Source: Obscuribacter phosphatis_A (GTDB lineage Bacteria; Cyanobacteriota; Vampirovibrionia; Obscuribacterales; Obscuribacteraceae). From it: a DNA stretch of 64,000 nt. Numbering within the stretch: position 1 is the stretch's first letter; the number at the start of each line of letters is the position of its first letter. A program made the position numbers and the translations under genes. The notes under the pieces were generated by a model, which did no database searches, was not told where the DNA came from, and saw only the letters and a program-made list of their open reading frames with translations. Of this stretch, positions 35,120 to 43,060 are shown in pieces. The stretch lies in assembly GCA_017303615.1 (NCBI GenBank), contig JAFLCK010000006.1, forward strand, positions 113,261 through 177,260, written 5' to 3'.

Positions 35120-36394
35120 TCAGATCAAGGCTCCAATAATCGAATTCATTACTGGCAAGCCTTTTCGGGTGATTCGCAGAAATTTGGTCGGTTTTTCGGT
35201 GTCCGATAATCCTTGCTCGTCTGCTGGTCTAGAAAGCTCTTTTTTGCCGGCTTTACTAATTCTTTCAAGCAGACCGGCGCTTTCTAAGTCCTTAATTGGC
35301 GCCGCTTTCGCTTCTTCAAGGTCAATTCCGTAACGCTTCTTAAAGTCGTCTAGGTCTAAGCCCTGACGCAAACGTAAAGCAAGCATCAGACCCTCCACCC
35401 AGACATCCTGGGGTGAGATTTCTTCTATTTTTTCGCTCTCTCTATAATTGCGTACATAGGCATTGAAAGACTTACTATTGGCGCTTCTTATACGGTCCAC
35501 ATAACGATGTGCGCCGACTCCGAAAGCAAAATACGGCTGGTTGCGCCAGTATGTCAGGTTATGCCTGCTTTCAAAGCCAGGTTTGGCAAAGTTGGAGACC
35601 TCGTATTGCATAAAGCCGGCGTCTTCCATGATTTGGCAAAGGTCATCGAACATCTGCACAAAAGTTTCTTCATCGGGATAACTGGGGCATTCTCTCGGAT
35701 AGCGCAGCAAAAGAGGGGAATTGATCGCTATTTCAAGCCCATAGGCTGAGATATGCTTGATTGGAAACTGTTTGGAGAGACTGACCGCTTCCAGAAGAGT
35801 CGCCTGGAAAGAGGCGCGTGTCTGCTCGGGTAAGCCATACATGAAATCCAGACAAATATTGTCGATGCCTGCCAGGCTGGCTGTTTCTATGCCCAAAAGG
35901 GCCTCTGCCCGGCTGTGGTCACGCCCCATGGCTTTTAGCTCGAAGTCATGCAATGACTCCACCCCAATGGAAAGGCGGTTGATGCCTATTTCTCGCCAGC
36001 CGCGAGCCTTTTCTGCGGTGATGGCGTGCGGAGTCGTCTCTAGGCTGAACTCTAAATCTGTTGAAAAACGAAAGTAACGGCTCAAAGACTCGGTTATTGA
36101 CTGTAGGTGCTCGAGGGGAGACAAGCCGGGCGTACCACCGCCGATGAAGATTGTTTCTAAGACCGGTTTGTCTGCAAAAGCCTCTCGCCCTTTGCCTGGG
36201 TCTTGAGCGGAGTCGTCTTTTGGGCCGTCCGATTTCTGAAAATATTCAGTCAATCTTTCATCAATCTCAGCCAGCAGACTATTGAGATATTCCTCTTGCC
36301 GGCTTTCCAGCCCAGCAAAAGCGGCAAAGTCGCAAAAATGGCATTTGTGCGAACAGAAAGGGATGTGTATATAGACACTTTTGGGTGCAGTCAT
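35120..36394 (-). CDS. hemW: HemW-type radical SAM protein
   Basis: The 424-residue protein has the radical SAM CxxxCxxC motif (FCSHKCHFCDFAAF), FIGGGTPGLSP, and HAITAEKARGWREIGINRLS. This fits HemW, a heme chaperone related to HemN; these are often misannotated as coproporphyrinogen oxidase. ATG 36394 is the true start; upstream in-frame codons to 36703 run into the divergent TPR gene and lack the fold. No heme synthesis genes are near. Confidence 0.85.
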   Translation of the reverse strand: MTAPKSVYIHIPFCSHKCHFCDFAAFAGLESRQEEYLNSLLAEIDERLTEYFQKSDGPKDDSAQDPGKGREAFADKPVLETIFIGGGTPGLSPLEHLQSITESLSRYFRFSTDLEFSLETTPHAITAEKARGWREIGINRLSIGVESLHDFELKAMGRDHSRAEALLGIETASLAGIDNICLDFMYGLPEQTRASFQATLLEAVSLSKQFPIKHISAYGLEIAINSPLLLRYPRECPSYPDEETFVQMFDDLCQIMEDAGFMQYEVSNFAKPGFESRHNLTYWRNQPYFAFGVGAHRYVDRIRSANSKSFNAYVRNYRESEKIEEISPQDVWVEGLMLALRLRQGLDLDDFKKRYGIDLEEAKAAPIKDLESAGLLERISKAGKKELSRPADEQGLSDTEKPTKFLRITRKGLPVMNSIIGALI

Positions 36395-36446
36395 TGCAGA
36401 ATTATATGCTAGCCTCTTGCAGTATCCGAATTGGAATGAGACGACG

Positions 36447-37463
36447 TTGACTAAATCTTCATCCCTGAAAAAGTCTGTTGTATATCTTTTATCGACCTTG
36501 ATTTGCTGCGCATCTGCCTTGGGTGGGAGGGGGGGGGCGGGCAGCGCCCTGGCATTGACAGGTACGCAGAAGTCTCTGATTAAGCTGCTCAACTCAAACC
36601 CAGTCACCACCGACCTGCGTTCGGTAAGCGATGTCATAGTGCTCTTGCGAAGAAAAGTGACAGATAATCCCCAAGACGGTAACCTGAGGCTGCGTTTGGG
36701 CACCTATCTCTATTTAGCTGGAGACCTGTCGGGCTCAGCTACTGAGATGAAGCGAGCCGTCTCAATCAATCCAGAAGATTATCTCGCTCATATTATTTTG
36801 GCTCGGGTCCTCGACCTTTCCGGTGAAGAAGCGGCAGCGGAACTGGAGTTCAAACGGGCTTTGCAGATTAAGCCCGATGTTGCCGAAGCCCATTATTATT
36901 ACGGCGAAAGTTTATATCGTCGCGGCGAAATCTCGGAAGCCGTGGACGAATACAGGCAGGCTGCCAAGCTGAATGCCAATGACCTCAATCTAGCCGGGCT
37001 CAGCCAAGCTCTGCTTTCGGCCCGTGATTTACACGGCGCAATTAAGGCCGGGCGGCAAGCTGTCTCCGCCGATCCATCATCGGCTATAGCCCACGCGGTC
37101 TTGACCAAAGCCCTGCTAATGTCAGGCGATTATCACTGCGCCAGGCGCACGGCGAGACAAGCAGTTCTGCTTGATCCCACTTCCGCCGAGGGGCATATGG
37201 CTCTTGGTCGGGCGCTATATGCCACAAAAGAAGTCAATGCTGCGGTAGATGAATTTCGCTGCGCCGTCGCTCTCGATCCGCTCAATGCTCAAGCCCGCAA
37301 TGATTTGGGCTTTGCCCTTTATGGGCGGGGCGATCTTTCCTCTTCAGTCAGTGAGTTACGCCTGGCTTTGCGTCTCAACCCGCATTTGGCCGAAGCTCGC
37401 AACAATTTAGAGATAGCTTTGGGCGGTCTGACCGGGTTAAAGAAGTTGCCTGCCAGTAATTAA
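36447..37463 (+). CDS. exported TPR-repeat protein
   Basis: The 338-residue protein has a signal-like N terminus (KKSVVYLLSTLICCASALGG) and about seven TPR units (DLSGSATEMKRAVSINP, EAAAELEFKRALQIKP, KEVNAAVDEFRCAVALDP). TTG 36447 is chosen since starting at 36381 would overlap the hemW start. It could interact with the secretin machine downstream, a guess from position alone. Confidence 0.8.
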   Translation: MTKSSSLKKSVVYLLSTLICCASALGGRGGAGSALALTGTQKSLIKLLNSNPVTTDLRSVSDVIVLLRRKVTDNPQDGNLRLRLGTYLYLAGDLSGSATEMKRAVSINPEDYLAHIILARVLDLSGEEAAAELEFKRALQIKPDVAEAHYYYGESLYRRGEISEAVDEYRQAAKLNANDLNLAGLSQALLSARDLHGAIKAGRQAVSADPSSAIAHAVLTKALLMSGDYHCARRTARQAVLLDPTSAEGHMALGRALYATKEVNAAVDEFRCAVALDPLNAQARNDLGFALYGRGDLSSSVSELRLALRLNPHLAEARNNLEIALGGLTGLKKLPASN

Positions 37464-37644
37464 CCAGTTCTAATAACAGCTCTAGTTAAGGGAAAAGAGG
37501 AAGTTAAGCGGTAAAATTTCCTCTGCATATTGAGGACCCTGAGGATTCTAATTTCTTTAGAGGTTTGGGTTTTGGGTTCTGCTTTGGGGGCATTTCCTCG
37601 TTTGTTTTCTGGTTTGGTTTCTAGTTTGAATTTAGGGCTAGTTT

Positions 37645-37730
37645 CAGAATCAGGTTTAGTTCAGAGTCAAGTTTAGTTCAGAATCAGGTTTAGTTTACAG
37701 TTCGAGTTCGTTCAAGAGTCAGGTTTAGTT
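37645..37730. repeat. five 17-18-bp repeats upstream of the secretin
   Basis: Units of the form CAGAATCAGGTTTAGTT begin at 37645, 37662, 37679, 37696 (degenerate) and 37713. The 293-bp gap between the TPR gene and the secretin gene contains this array and T/G-rich sequence (37560-37640); nothing else was recognised. Confidence 0.85.
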
Positions 37731-37756
37731 TCGGTTTTTGGTCTAGGGGTTTTCTT

Positions 37757-39991
37757 TTGAAGAAGACAAACTTATTTCTACCAGCTTCAGTCGCTTTGCT
37801 AATAGTGCTTCTGTCGGCAAGTCAGGCTTTAGCTGCTAAATCCGATTCAGATCTGATCTTCGACCCTGGTGTTGCAGACCCGAGTGTCGGTTCATCCAGT
37901 AAAGGACCTGATTCTAAAATATCTGCTTCTAAAGGCTCCGCTTCAGCCGCCTCTTCCTCTTCCTCTTCCTCTTCCTCTGACTCCGCAAATAAATCCGGCA
38001 ACGCCCCTTCTTCCAACGCCGTTGATGCTTCCAGTTCTGCTTTCGGCGTCAGTCCAGGTAAGCCTGATGCCGAAGAGCAAAAAGGCAGCGACAATCTTAC
38101 TTCGTCAAATTCAAGCTCTGAGCCGGAGCCGCGAGCGATAGCTCAAGGAACGATGCGTCCTCAGAGTCGCAAGAGTCTGCCTGGCGTGACCGGCACTGTT
38201 AAAATTCGGCGACCTTTCAAGCTTTTCGCTCAAGAATCTCTAATTCATAATTTGAGTTTTCGCGACACTCCAGTTCGTGAAGTGATAAGCGAAATCGCTC
38301 GGCGCGGCAATTTGAACATAATTATCGATAAGTCTTGCGCCGGCAAGATCACTGGTGAATTGCGCGATGTTACTCTCAACGAGGCTATGGACAGCGTGCT
38401 TGCCGCTGCTGGTCTGACCAGCCGCACTCTCGATAGTTCGACAGTGGTTGTTGCCTCTACCCAGGCGATGGTGCAGTTAGGTCTAAACAGACCTGTAGCC
38501 AAAGCTTTCAAACTCAGCTACGCTCACCCGTATGACGTGGCTGCACTGCTTGCTGCCTCGGTCTTTAACAAAGGTTATTTGCCCGATTTTAAGACACAGA
38601 CAAAGCGTCGCACACAAAACGAAGTTTCAGAAGAGACCGCCAGCGAAAAAGAAGGGCAGTCGCAAGGCGCAGATTTGCGCGGTCCTACCGCTGAGAAATC
38701 TGGAACCAAGAATACAGACAAGGACGGCCAGTCGGTCGAAACTGATAACACCCAGACTTATCAACTCGAGACTCAGCCTCGCACTCTGCGTGGTATCACC
38801 CGAGCCCAGACCCAAGAGGGCGTCGGCTTTAACAACGCTGCCGTAGACCCTGGTACTCAGCAGATCAGGGCTCATTTAGAGGTCAATGCCGATTTTCAGG
38901 TTGACCCCAATGGTGGTGGCGCCATCATTTTGCCCGACGTCAAGAATAGACAAGTTTTGGTAGTCGGCACCCAGGAAGACGTCAACTTAGCGGAAGAGTC
39001 GATCAGGCTTCTGGACCGCAGACCGAAACAAGTGCACATCCAAGCCAGCCTTGTCGAGCTGAACAACCAAGGCATTAGGCAGTTGGGCGCCACTCTCAAC
39101 ATGCAGGGTGATGGACTCTCCACCTCGATTATGGGTAATTCGCAGGCGCCGCTCAAGTCGTTCTTGCCCGGTTTGGGTTCACCGGCTAGTTCTATCGCCA
39201 ACCCGAATATTCCTGCTATTCCTTTCACCGGTAACAACACCACAGGTTCTGCGGTCAACACTTTTGGTACCGGTTATAACGGCTTGGTCGGTTCGCTCTT
39301 GCCCCTCAATCCTCCTACTATTGCTAACGTAACTGCTCTGCCGACAGCTCAGTCTGCCTTCAACTTCATTACTGCCGACCGCCTAGCTGGAGGCCGGGCC
39401 AACATTGCTACAGTGCCAACGGTCGTAAATTTGTCGGTAAACATGATGCTGCAGACCAACAAAGCTAAGTTGGTCGCCAACCCTTCAGTTGTGGTTGTAG
39501 ACAATACCGAGGCTCTAATTACGATTGCCCAGGAAGTCGTGCACAAAGTTACAGCCACGGTCAGCCTTGGTGTTGTTACAACTAACGTGGAGTTGACCAA
39601 GGCGGGAATATTCCTCAACGTCTTACCGCGTGTCACCGAGGATGGTTTCATTTCCATGCGCTTGCGTCCCCAAGTGTCGACACCACTTGGACCGCCGCAG
39701 GCTTTCGGCACCACTGTGGTCACACTCTTGAACGTGCGCGACATCATGTCCCAGGAAGTGCGCATTAAGGATGGGCAGACCTTGGTGTTAGGTGGTCTTT
39801 TCACCGAAACAGAAGCTTCCCAGATGGCCAAGGTTCCTTATATGGCAGAGGCTCCCGTACTTGGTGCATTCTTCCGAAATACTTTGAAAGGACGCAATCG
39901 TTCTGAACTAATGCTTCTGATTACGCCCAAGATCGTCGAAGAAGAGCCAAACGCCGCCCTCACCGAAGGTCGCGGTTCGGTAAGCATGTAA
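37757..39991 (+). CDS. secretin, PilQ/GspD-like outer-membrane pore
   Basis: The 744-residue protein has a signal peptide (VALLIVLLSASQALA), a Ser-rich disordered part (~30-125), an STN/N0-like domain (~155-230, SFRDTPVREVISEIARRG), an N1-like domain (~370-430) and a C-terminal secretin domain with GIFLNVLPRVTEDGFISM and VRIKDGQTLVLGGLF. It should form a multimeric channel for type IV pili or type II secretion. TTG 37757 has GGGG about seven bases upstream. No pilMNOP genes are adjacent. Its stop is followed by an 18-bp array of in-frame stops. Confidence 0.92.
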   Translation: MKKTNLFLPASVALLIVLLSASQALAAKSDSDLIFDPGVADPSVGSSSKGPDSKISASKGSASAASSSSSSSSSDSANKSGNAPSSNAVDASSSAFGVSPGKPDAEEQKGSDNLTSSNSSSEPEPRAIAQGTMRPQSRKSLPGVTGTVKIRRPFKLFAQESLIHNLSFRDTPVREVISEIARRGNLNIIIDKSCAGKITGELRDVTLNEAMDSVLAAAGLTSRTLDSSTVVVASTQAMVQLGLNRPVAKAFKLSYAHPYDVAALLAASVFNKGYLPDFKTQTKRRTQNEVSEETASEKEGQSQGADLRGPTAEKSGTKNTDKDGQSVETDNTQTYQLETQPRTLRGITRAQTQEGVGFNNAAVDPGTQQIRAHLEVNADFQVDPNGGGAIILPDVKNRQVLVVGTQEDVNLAEESIRLLDRRPKQVHIQASLVELNNQGIRQLGATLNMQGDGLSTSIMGNSQAPLKSFLPGLGSPASSIANPNIPAIPFTGNNTTGSAVNTFGTGYNGLVGSLLPLNPPTIANVTALPTAQSAFNFITADRLAGGRANIATVPTVVNLSVNMMLQTNKAKLVANPSVVVVDNTEALITIAQEVVHKVTATVSLGVVTTNVELTKAGIFLNVLPRVTEDGFISMRLRPQVSTPLGPPQAFGTTVVTLLNVRDIMSQEVRIKDGQTLVLGGLFTETEASQMAKVPYMAEAPVLGAFFRNTLKGRNRSELMLLITPKIVEEEPNAALTEGRGSVSM

Positions 39992-40135
39992 GCACTAGTA
40001 AGTGTGTAAGAGCTTGTAAGTGTGTAAGAGCTTGTAAGTGTGTAAGAACTAGCGAGCATGTAAGAGCTAGCGAGCGTGTAAGAGCTAGTAAGTGTGTAAG
40101 AGCTTGTAAGTGTGTAAGAACTAGCGAGCATGTAA
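39992..40135. repeat. eight 18-bp units, each ending in an in-frame TAA
   Basis: The array begins right after the secretin stop TAA (39989-39991). Eight 18-bp units end at 40009, 40027, 40045, 40063, 40081, 40099, 40117 and 40135, each with TAA in the secretin frame. Units 2, 3 and 7 are identical, and 3-4 equal 7-8. The end of each unit resembles the gene's own last codons (GTA AGC ATG TAA). Downstream to 40554 there is a degraded continuation of the array to about 40190, a possible small reverse ORF, and no clear terminator. Confidence 0.97.
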
Positions 40136-40212
40136 GAGTAAGTAAGCCTTTGAGAACAGCAAGCGTGTCTGAATTTGTAAGCGTTTTTGGATAGAGTCAG
40201 TCTCAGGGATGA

Positions 40213-40476
40213 TTACCTTTTCGTGTTCGCGGGAGTTTCTTTTGGCTGTTCTCCTCCAGAGCTGTTCTTTTTGTGACGCCCAATTTCGCTTTCTGTTTCT
40301 GATGTTTTGCCGGGCAGTTTCTTGAAATAGTGCAATCGAGAGTTGTCACAAAATTGGACAAACAAGTCTTGTTTTTGTCTCTGAAGGCTGGCTGGTCCTC
40401 GGTTTCTGCTTAGTAACCAGGCCGAAGTCAAGAGAGGTTTGTTGGGCGCGCATTCACTTAGCGGAATCTTCGCCAT
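40213..40476 (-). CDS. possible small basic protein
   Basis: An 87-codon reverse ORF starting MAKIPLSECAPNK with a Lys/Asn/Ser-rich C terminus. No domain or ribosome site is evident. Its start lies 79 bp from the divergent gene at 40555. The length is little more than chance would give, so I rate it low. Confidence 0.3.
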   Translation of the reverse strand: MAKIPLSECAPNKPLLTSAWLLSRNRGPASLQRQKQDLFVQFCDNSRLHYFKKLPGKTSETESEIGRHKKNSSGGEQPKETPANTKR

Positions 40477-40554
40477 CCATCTGGGGGCGGAAGATCTGCA
40501 GAGGGAAATTTAGGACACTGTCTTTGCTTTTCTAAAAGCTGTTTTTGCAGTTAT

Positions 40555-41970
40555 ATGGTGGTGTCTATGGCGGTTTCTCAATTTACTAGACGGGCGGCAG
40601 CGCTCACTCTTTCCCTGGCAATAACCCTGCTTAATGCTCCTTTGGCAGCGCTGGCTGATCAGTCCTTTGCGGAAGCGGCAGATTCAACCAAGGCGAATGA
40701 AACTCTGGCGCTGCAATTGAATCCGCTCAATCCTGGCACTGCAGTGGCAACCTACGAAAGCGATAGTGAAATCGATAATTTGAATAGGCAGATTTCGGCA
40801 AAGGAGATTGAATTACTAAGGTTGAATTCTGAATTCAGAACACACTACACTGCCCGAGACAAGAATAAACAGCGCCGCATGAAGCTTTATGATTTCGCTG
40901 CCGGCGCCGTGGCCAATGCCGGCGACATTGCTTTGTTGACCAACTTTTGGAAGTATCAACGTAAACCGGGAGAAGGGCTGGCTAAGCGCGGACGTCTTGA
41001 ATCTGGAGTAATAACTGTCTTTGTCGCATACTGTATTTTGGGTGGTCTTTATTCCCTCGAAGGGGCTTCAGATCTTATTGCCGACTATAAGGGAAAGCGC
41101 AAGCACTTCGACGCAAAGTCAATCAGAGAAAGAGTGAACAGCATAAAGGAAGAAATTGATTCTCTGTTGGCAAAGCGTGCCACAATTGTGGCGAATTTAG
41201 ATGGAGCCCAGAAGCAATACTTTATCGACGAAGAAGCCGTCTTGCGTGATTTGCGTGACTTGTCCATCTTAGAATTCAGCAAGCTTTACATAGACTCCCG
41301 CAAGAAACACACCGCCAGAGATATCACTACTATCGGTACCTTGGCAGTTTGTGCCACCGGTGCTTTTCCGGGTGCCTTAAACGTTCTTAGAGGTATAAGA
41401 GAAACGCGAATTAATACTATCGGTGGTGGCGGTATCGGATTCTTGATATCTGGTGCGACCCTGACTGCCGCCCCCGTGCTAATTCATGGTGGTGCCGCAG
41501 TCACCGCTAAGGTTGCTGGTTCTCGCCTCTCTAAACTACTTGGTGAGGCTCAGTGTAAAACAACAGAAAAGCTTAGAACTGATCTTAATAAACTTATGGG
41601 TGGCAACAATACTGAAACCTATTCGGTTATGGCTAAGCTTCTCGAAGATAGGGAGGTTTTCCTCAAGGCTGATAGCAAGACTCAAAAGCAGGACATGATC
41701 GAGAGCTTCATTTCCTATGCGGCCCGGGGCGGTCCTCAGATTGCTTTCGGCATAAACGTTGCAAGGGCTGGATATAGATACGACAGAAACCCCTATAAAG
41801 TCTTTAAGGGTGTAGCACAAGGTGCAACTGTCAATGAAGTATCTTGGGCTTTGTGGATGTTAGATGTTGTGCAAAAGCAAACGCGCAACGAAATCCGCAA
41901 CGCCAAGGAATCCCATGCTGGTCCAAACGCATTTTCTGCTGAATACGGAGAATTGAAAAAGCTGAAATAG
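40555..41970 (+). CDS. exported/membrane protein of unknown function
   Basis: The 471-residue protein has a signal-like start (ALTLSLAITLLNAPLAALA). A coiled-coil region follows (IDNLNRQISAKEIELLRL), then a hydrophobic segment near 155-180 (GVITVFVAYCILGGLYSLEG), another coiled segment (SIKEEIDSLLAKRATIV) and Gly-rich hydrophobic stretches (GGGGIGFLISGATLTAAPVL). The shape suggests a membrane-associated envelope protein. The start may be ATG 40567, which has GGTGG upstream. No known family. A terminator follows. Confidence 0.7.
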   Translation: MVVSMAVSQFTRRAAALTLSLAITLLNAPLAALADQSFAEAADSTKANETLALQLNPLNPGTAVATYESDSEIDNLNRQISAKEIELLRLNSEFRTHYTARDKNKQRRMKLYDFAAGAVANAGDIALLTNFWKYQRKPGEGLAKRGRLESGVITVFVAYCILGGLYSLEGASDLIADYKGKRKHFDAKSIRERVNSIKEEIDSLLAKRATIVANLDGAQKQYFIDEEAVLRDLRDLSILEFSKLYIDSRKKHTARDITTIGTLAVCATGAFPGALNVLRGIRETRINTIGGGGIGFLISGATLTAAPVLIHGGAAVTAKVAGSRLSKLLGEAQCKTTEKLRTDLNKLMGGNNTETYSVMAKLLEDREVFLKADSKTQKQDMIESFISYAARGGPQIAFGINVARAGYRYDRNPYKVFKGVAQGATVNEVSWALWMLDVVQKQTRNEIRNAKESHAGPNAFSAEYGELKKLK

Positions 41971-41990
41971 ATTGAAAGGCGGTATCGCCA

Positions 41991-42026
41991 GGAGTGGCAA
42001 GTAAGGCTTGCCGCTCCGCTGGTTTT
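41991..42026 (+). terminator. Rho-independent terminator
   Basis: An 11-bp stem (GGAGTGGCAAG with CTTGCCGCTCC, one G-T pair), five-base loop, then GCTGGTTTT. It follows the 471-residue gene by 20 bp. Confidence 0.65.
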
Positions 42027-42078
42027 GGACCTTGTCAGTTTTACTCTTTCTGAAATGCTATGGATGTATAGAGCTTAG

Positions 42079-42861
42079 CTATGCAAAGATCCTGCTACCG
42101 GGTTTGCAGTACTGCTTGATTGAGCCTTTCTTTCGCAGTTCTCTTTTATTCACCAGTATTGATAGGGTTAGGTTGTCATTGCTCGGAATCCGATCGCTTA
42201 TCCATTGGGGAAGATATTGTTTCAGGCTAAGTAGCTCTTCTCTCGCTGATTTACTTAGCGAAAGGTAGGCGTTTTCCACGATCTCGTCAGTGCATTTTTT
42301 GATACCTTGTCGCCATATTTCTCTGAAGCACTGTCCAGCTTGTGATTCGCCTAACTTGGCTTTTCTATTGCCTACCGCCTTCATATCTACTCTCGATTCT
42401 CTGAATGACCAAGTCCTATTTTTGTTGGCCTGTACTAGTTGCTCGATTTTGAAATTACTTTTTGTACCTTGACTGAGATATAGAGGATTCCTTTCATTTG
42501 CTAGTTCCAGCTGATCAATGAAGGCCCGCTTCTCAATATGAAGAGAGTCTCTAGATTCTTTGGTGGTTAGGCACCTACCGGCAAAGGATTGCCGCTTGAT
42601 TCCTGCGATAGCTTCTTCCGTCAGAACTCTATTGAATTTATGCCTTCTCCTGAATACCCCTCTTGCGAGTCTTTCAAGATAGCCAGATGCCACTTGTTTG
42701 GAAAGGAAAACATCAAGGGGCGCTCTCTTTGGTACCAAAGGCAATAATTCTCTAGTGGTGAATACTTCCCAGTGCGCCAGCTTTGCTATGAATCTGACAG
42801 CGAATTTGAGTTGGTCTTTGATGTAGTTGCGTTTTCTTTTGCTTGAATTTTCTTGTTTCAT
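42079..42861 (-). CDS. AbiEi/DUF6088-like winged-helix protein, lone
   Basis: The 260-residue basic protein has an N-terminal winged-helix pattern: FIAKLAHWEVFTTRELLPL, then VFLSKQVASGYLERLARGVF, like the DNA-binding part of AbiEi-type antitoxins and DUF6088 proteins. The remainder lacks a recognised domain. ATG 42861 has GGAG nine bases upstream; a TTG at 42876 is less likely. No AbiEii-type nucleotidyltransferase toxin is next to it. Base composition looks more AT-rich than neighbours, which fits transfer. Assignment is tentative. Confidence 0.5.
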   Translation of the reverse strand: MKQENSSKRKRNYIKDQLKFAVRFIAKLAHWEVFTTRELLPLVPKRAPLDVFLSKQVASGYLERLARGVFRRRHKFNRVLTEEAIAGIKRQSFAGRCLTTKESRDSLHIEKRAFIDQLELANERNPLYLSQGTKSNFKIEQLVQANKNRTWSFRESRVDMKAVGNRKAKLGESQAGQCFREIWRQGIKKCTDEIVENAYLSLSKSAREELLSLKQYLPQWISDRIPSNDNLTLSILVNKRELRKKGSIKQYCKPGSRIFA

Positions 42862-42993
42862 TTTCTGATACTCCAAAAAAAAAGAAATTTTCGGGAATTT
42901 CTAAAAGTAGCTTTCAATCCTTTAAACGAAAATCAGAGCAAAAAAGTTCAAAGGCAAAATCAGATTTAATCTCTTGACTACCGGACGCAGAAA

Positions 42994-43027
42994 AAGAGAA
43001 AGTAACCATTCCAAGTTACTTTCTCTT
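42994..43027 (-). terminator. terminator of the rpsB-glmS run
   Basis: A perfect 13-bp stem (AAGAGAAAGTAAC with GTTACTTTCTCTT) and eight-base loop, followed on the minus strand by TTTC. It lies 33 bp after the glmS stop. Confidence 0.85.
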
Positions 43028-43060
43028 CTTTACTTAATTGGTGCTATTTGAACTTATTGT

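Noticed and set aside
36395..36703. 103-residue N-terminal extension of HemW
   Set aside because: It would overlap the divergent TPR gene, lacks similarity to the fold, and the ATG at 36394 directly precedes the radical SAM domain.
37822..38094. Glu-rich reverse ORF opposite the secretin
   Set aside because: It is the complement of the TCT/TCC serine tract and has no independent features.
39992..40135. CRISPR array
   Set aside because: Units are 18 bp, contiguous, with no spacers, and no cas genes are near. It is a simple tandem array.
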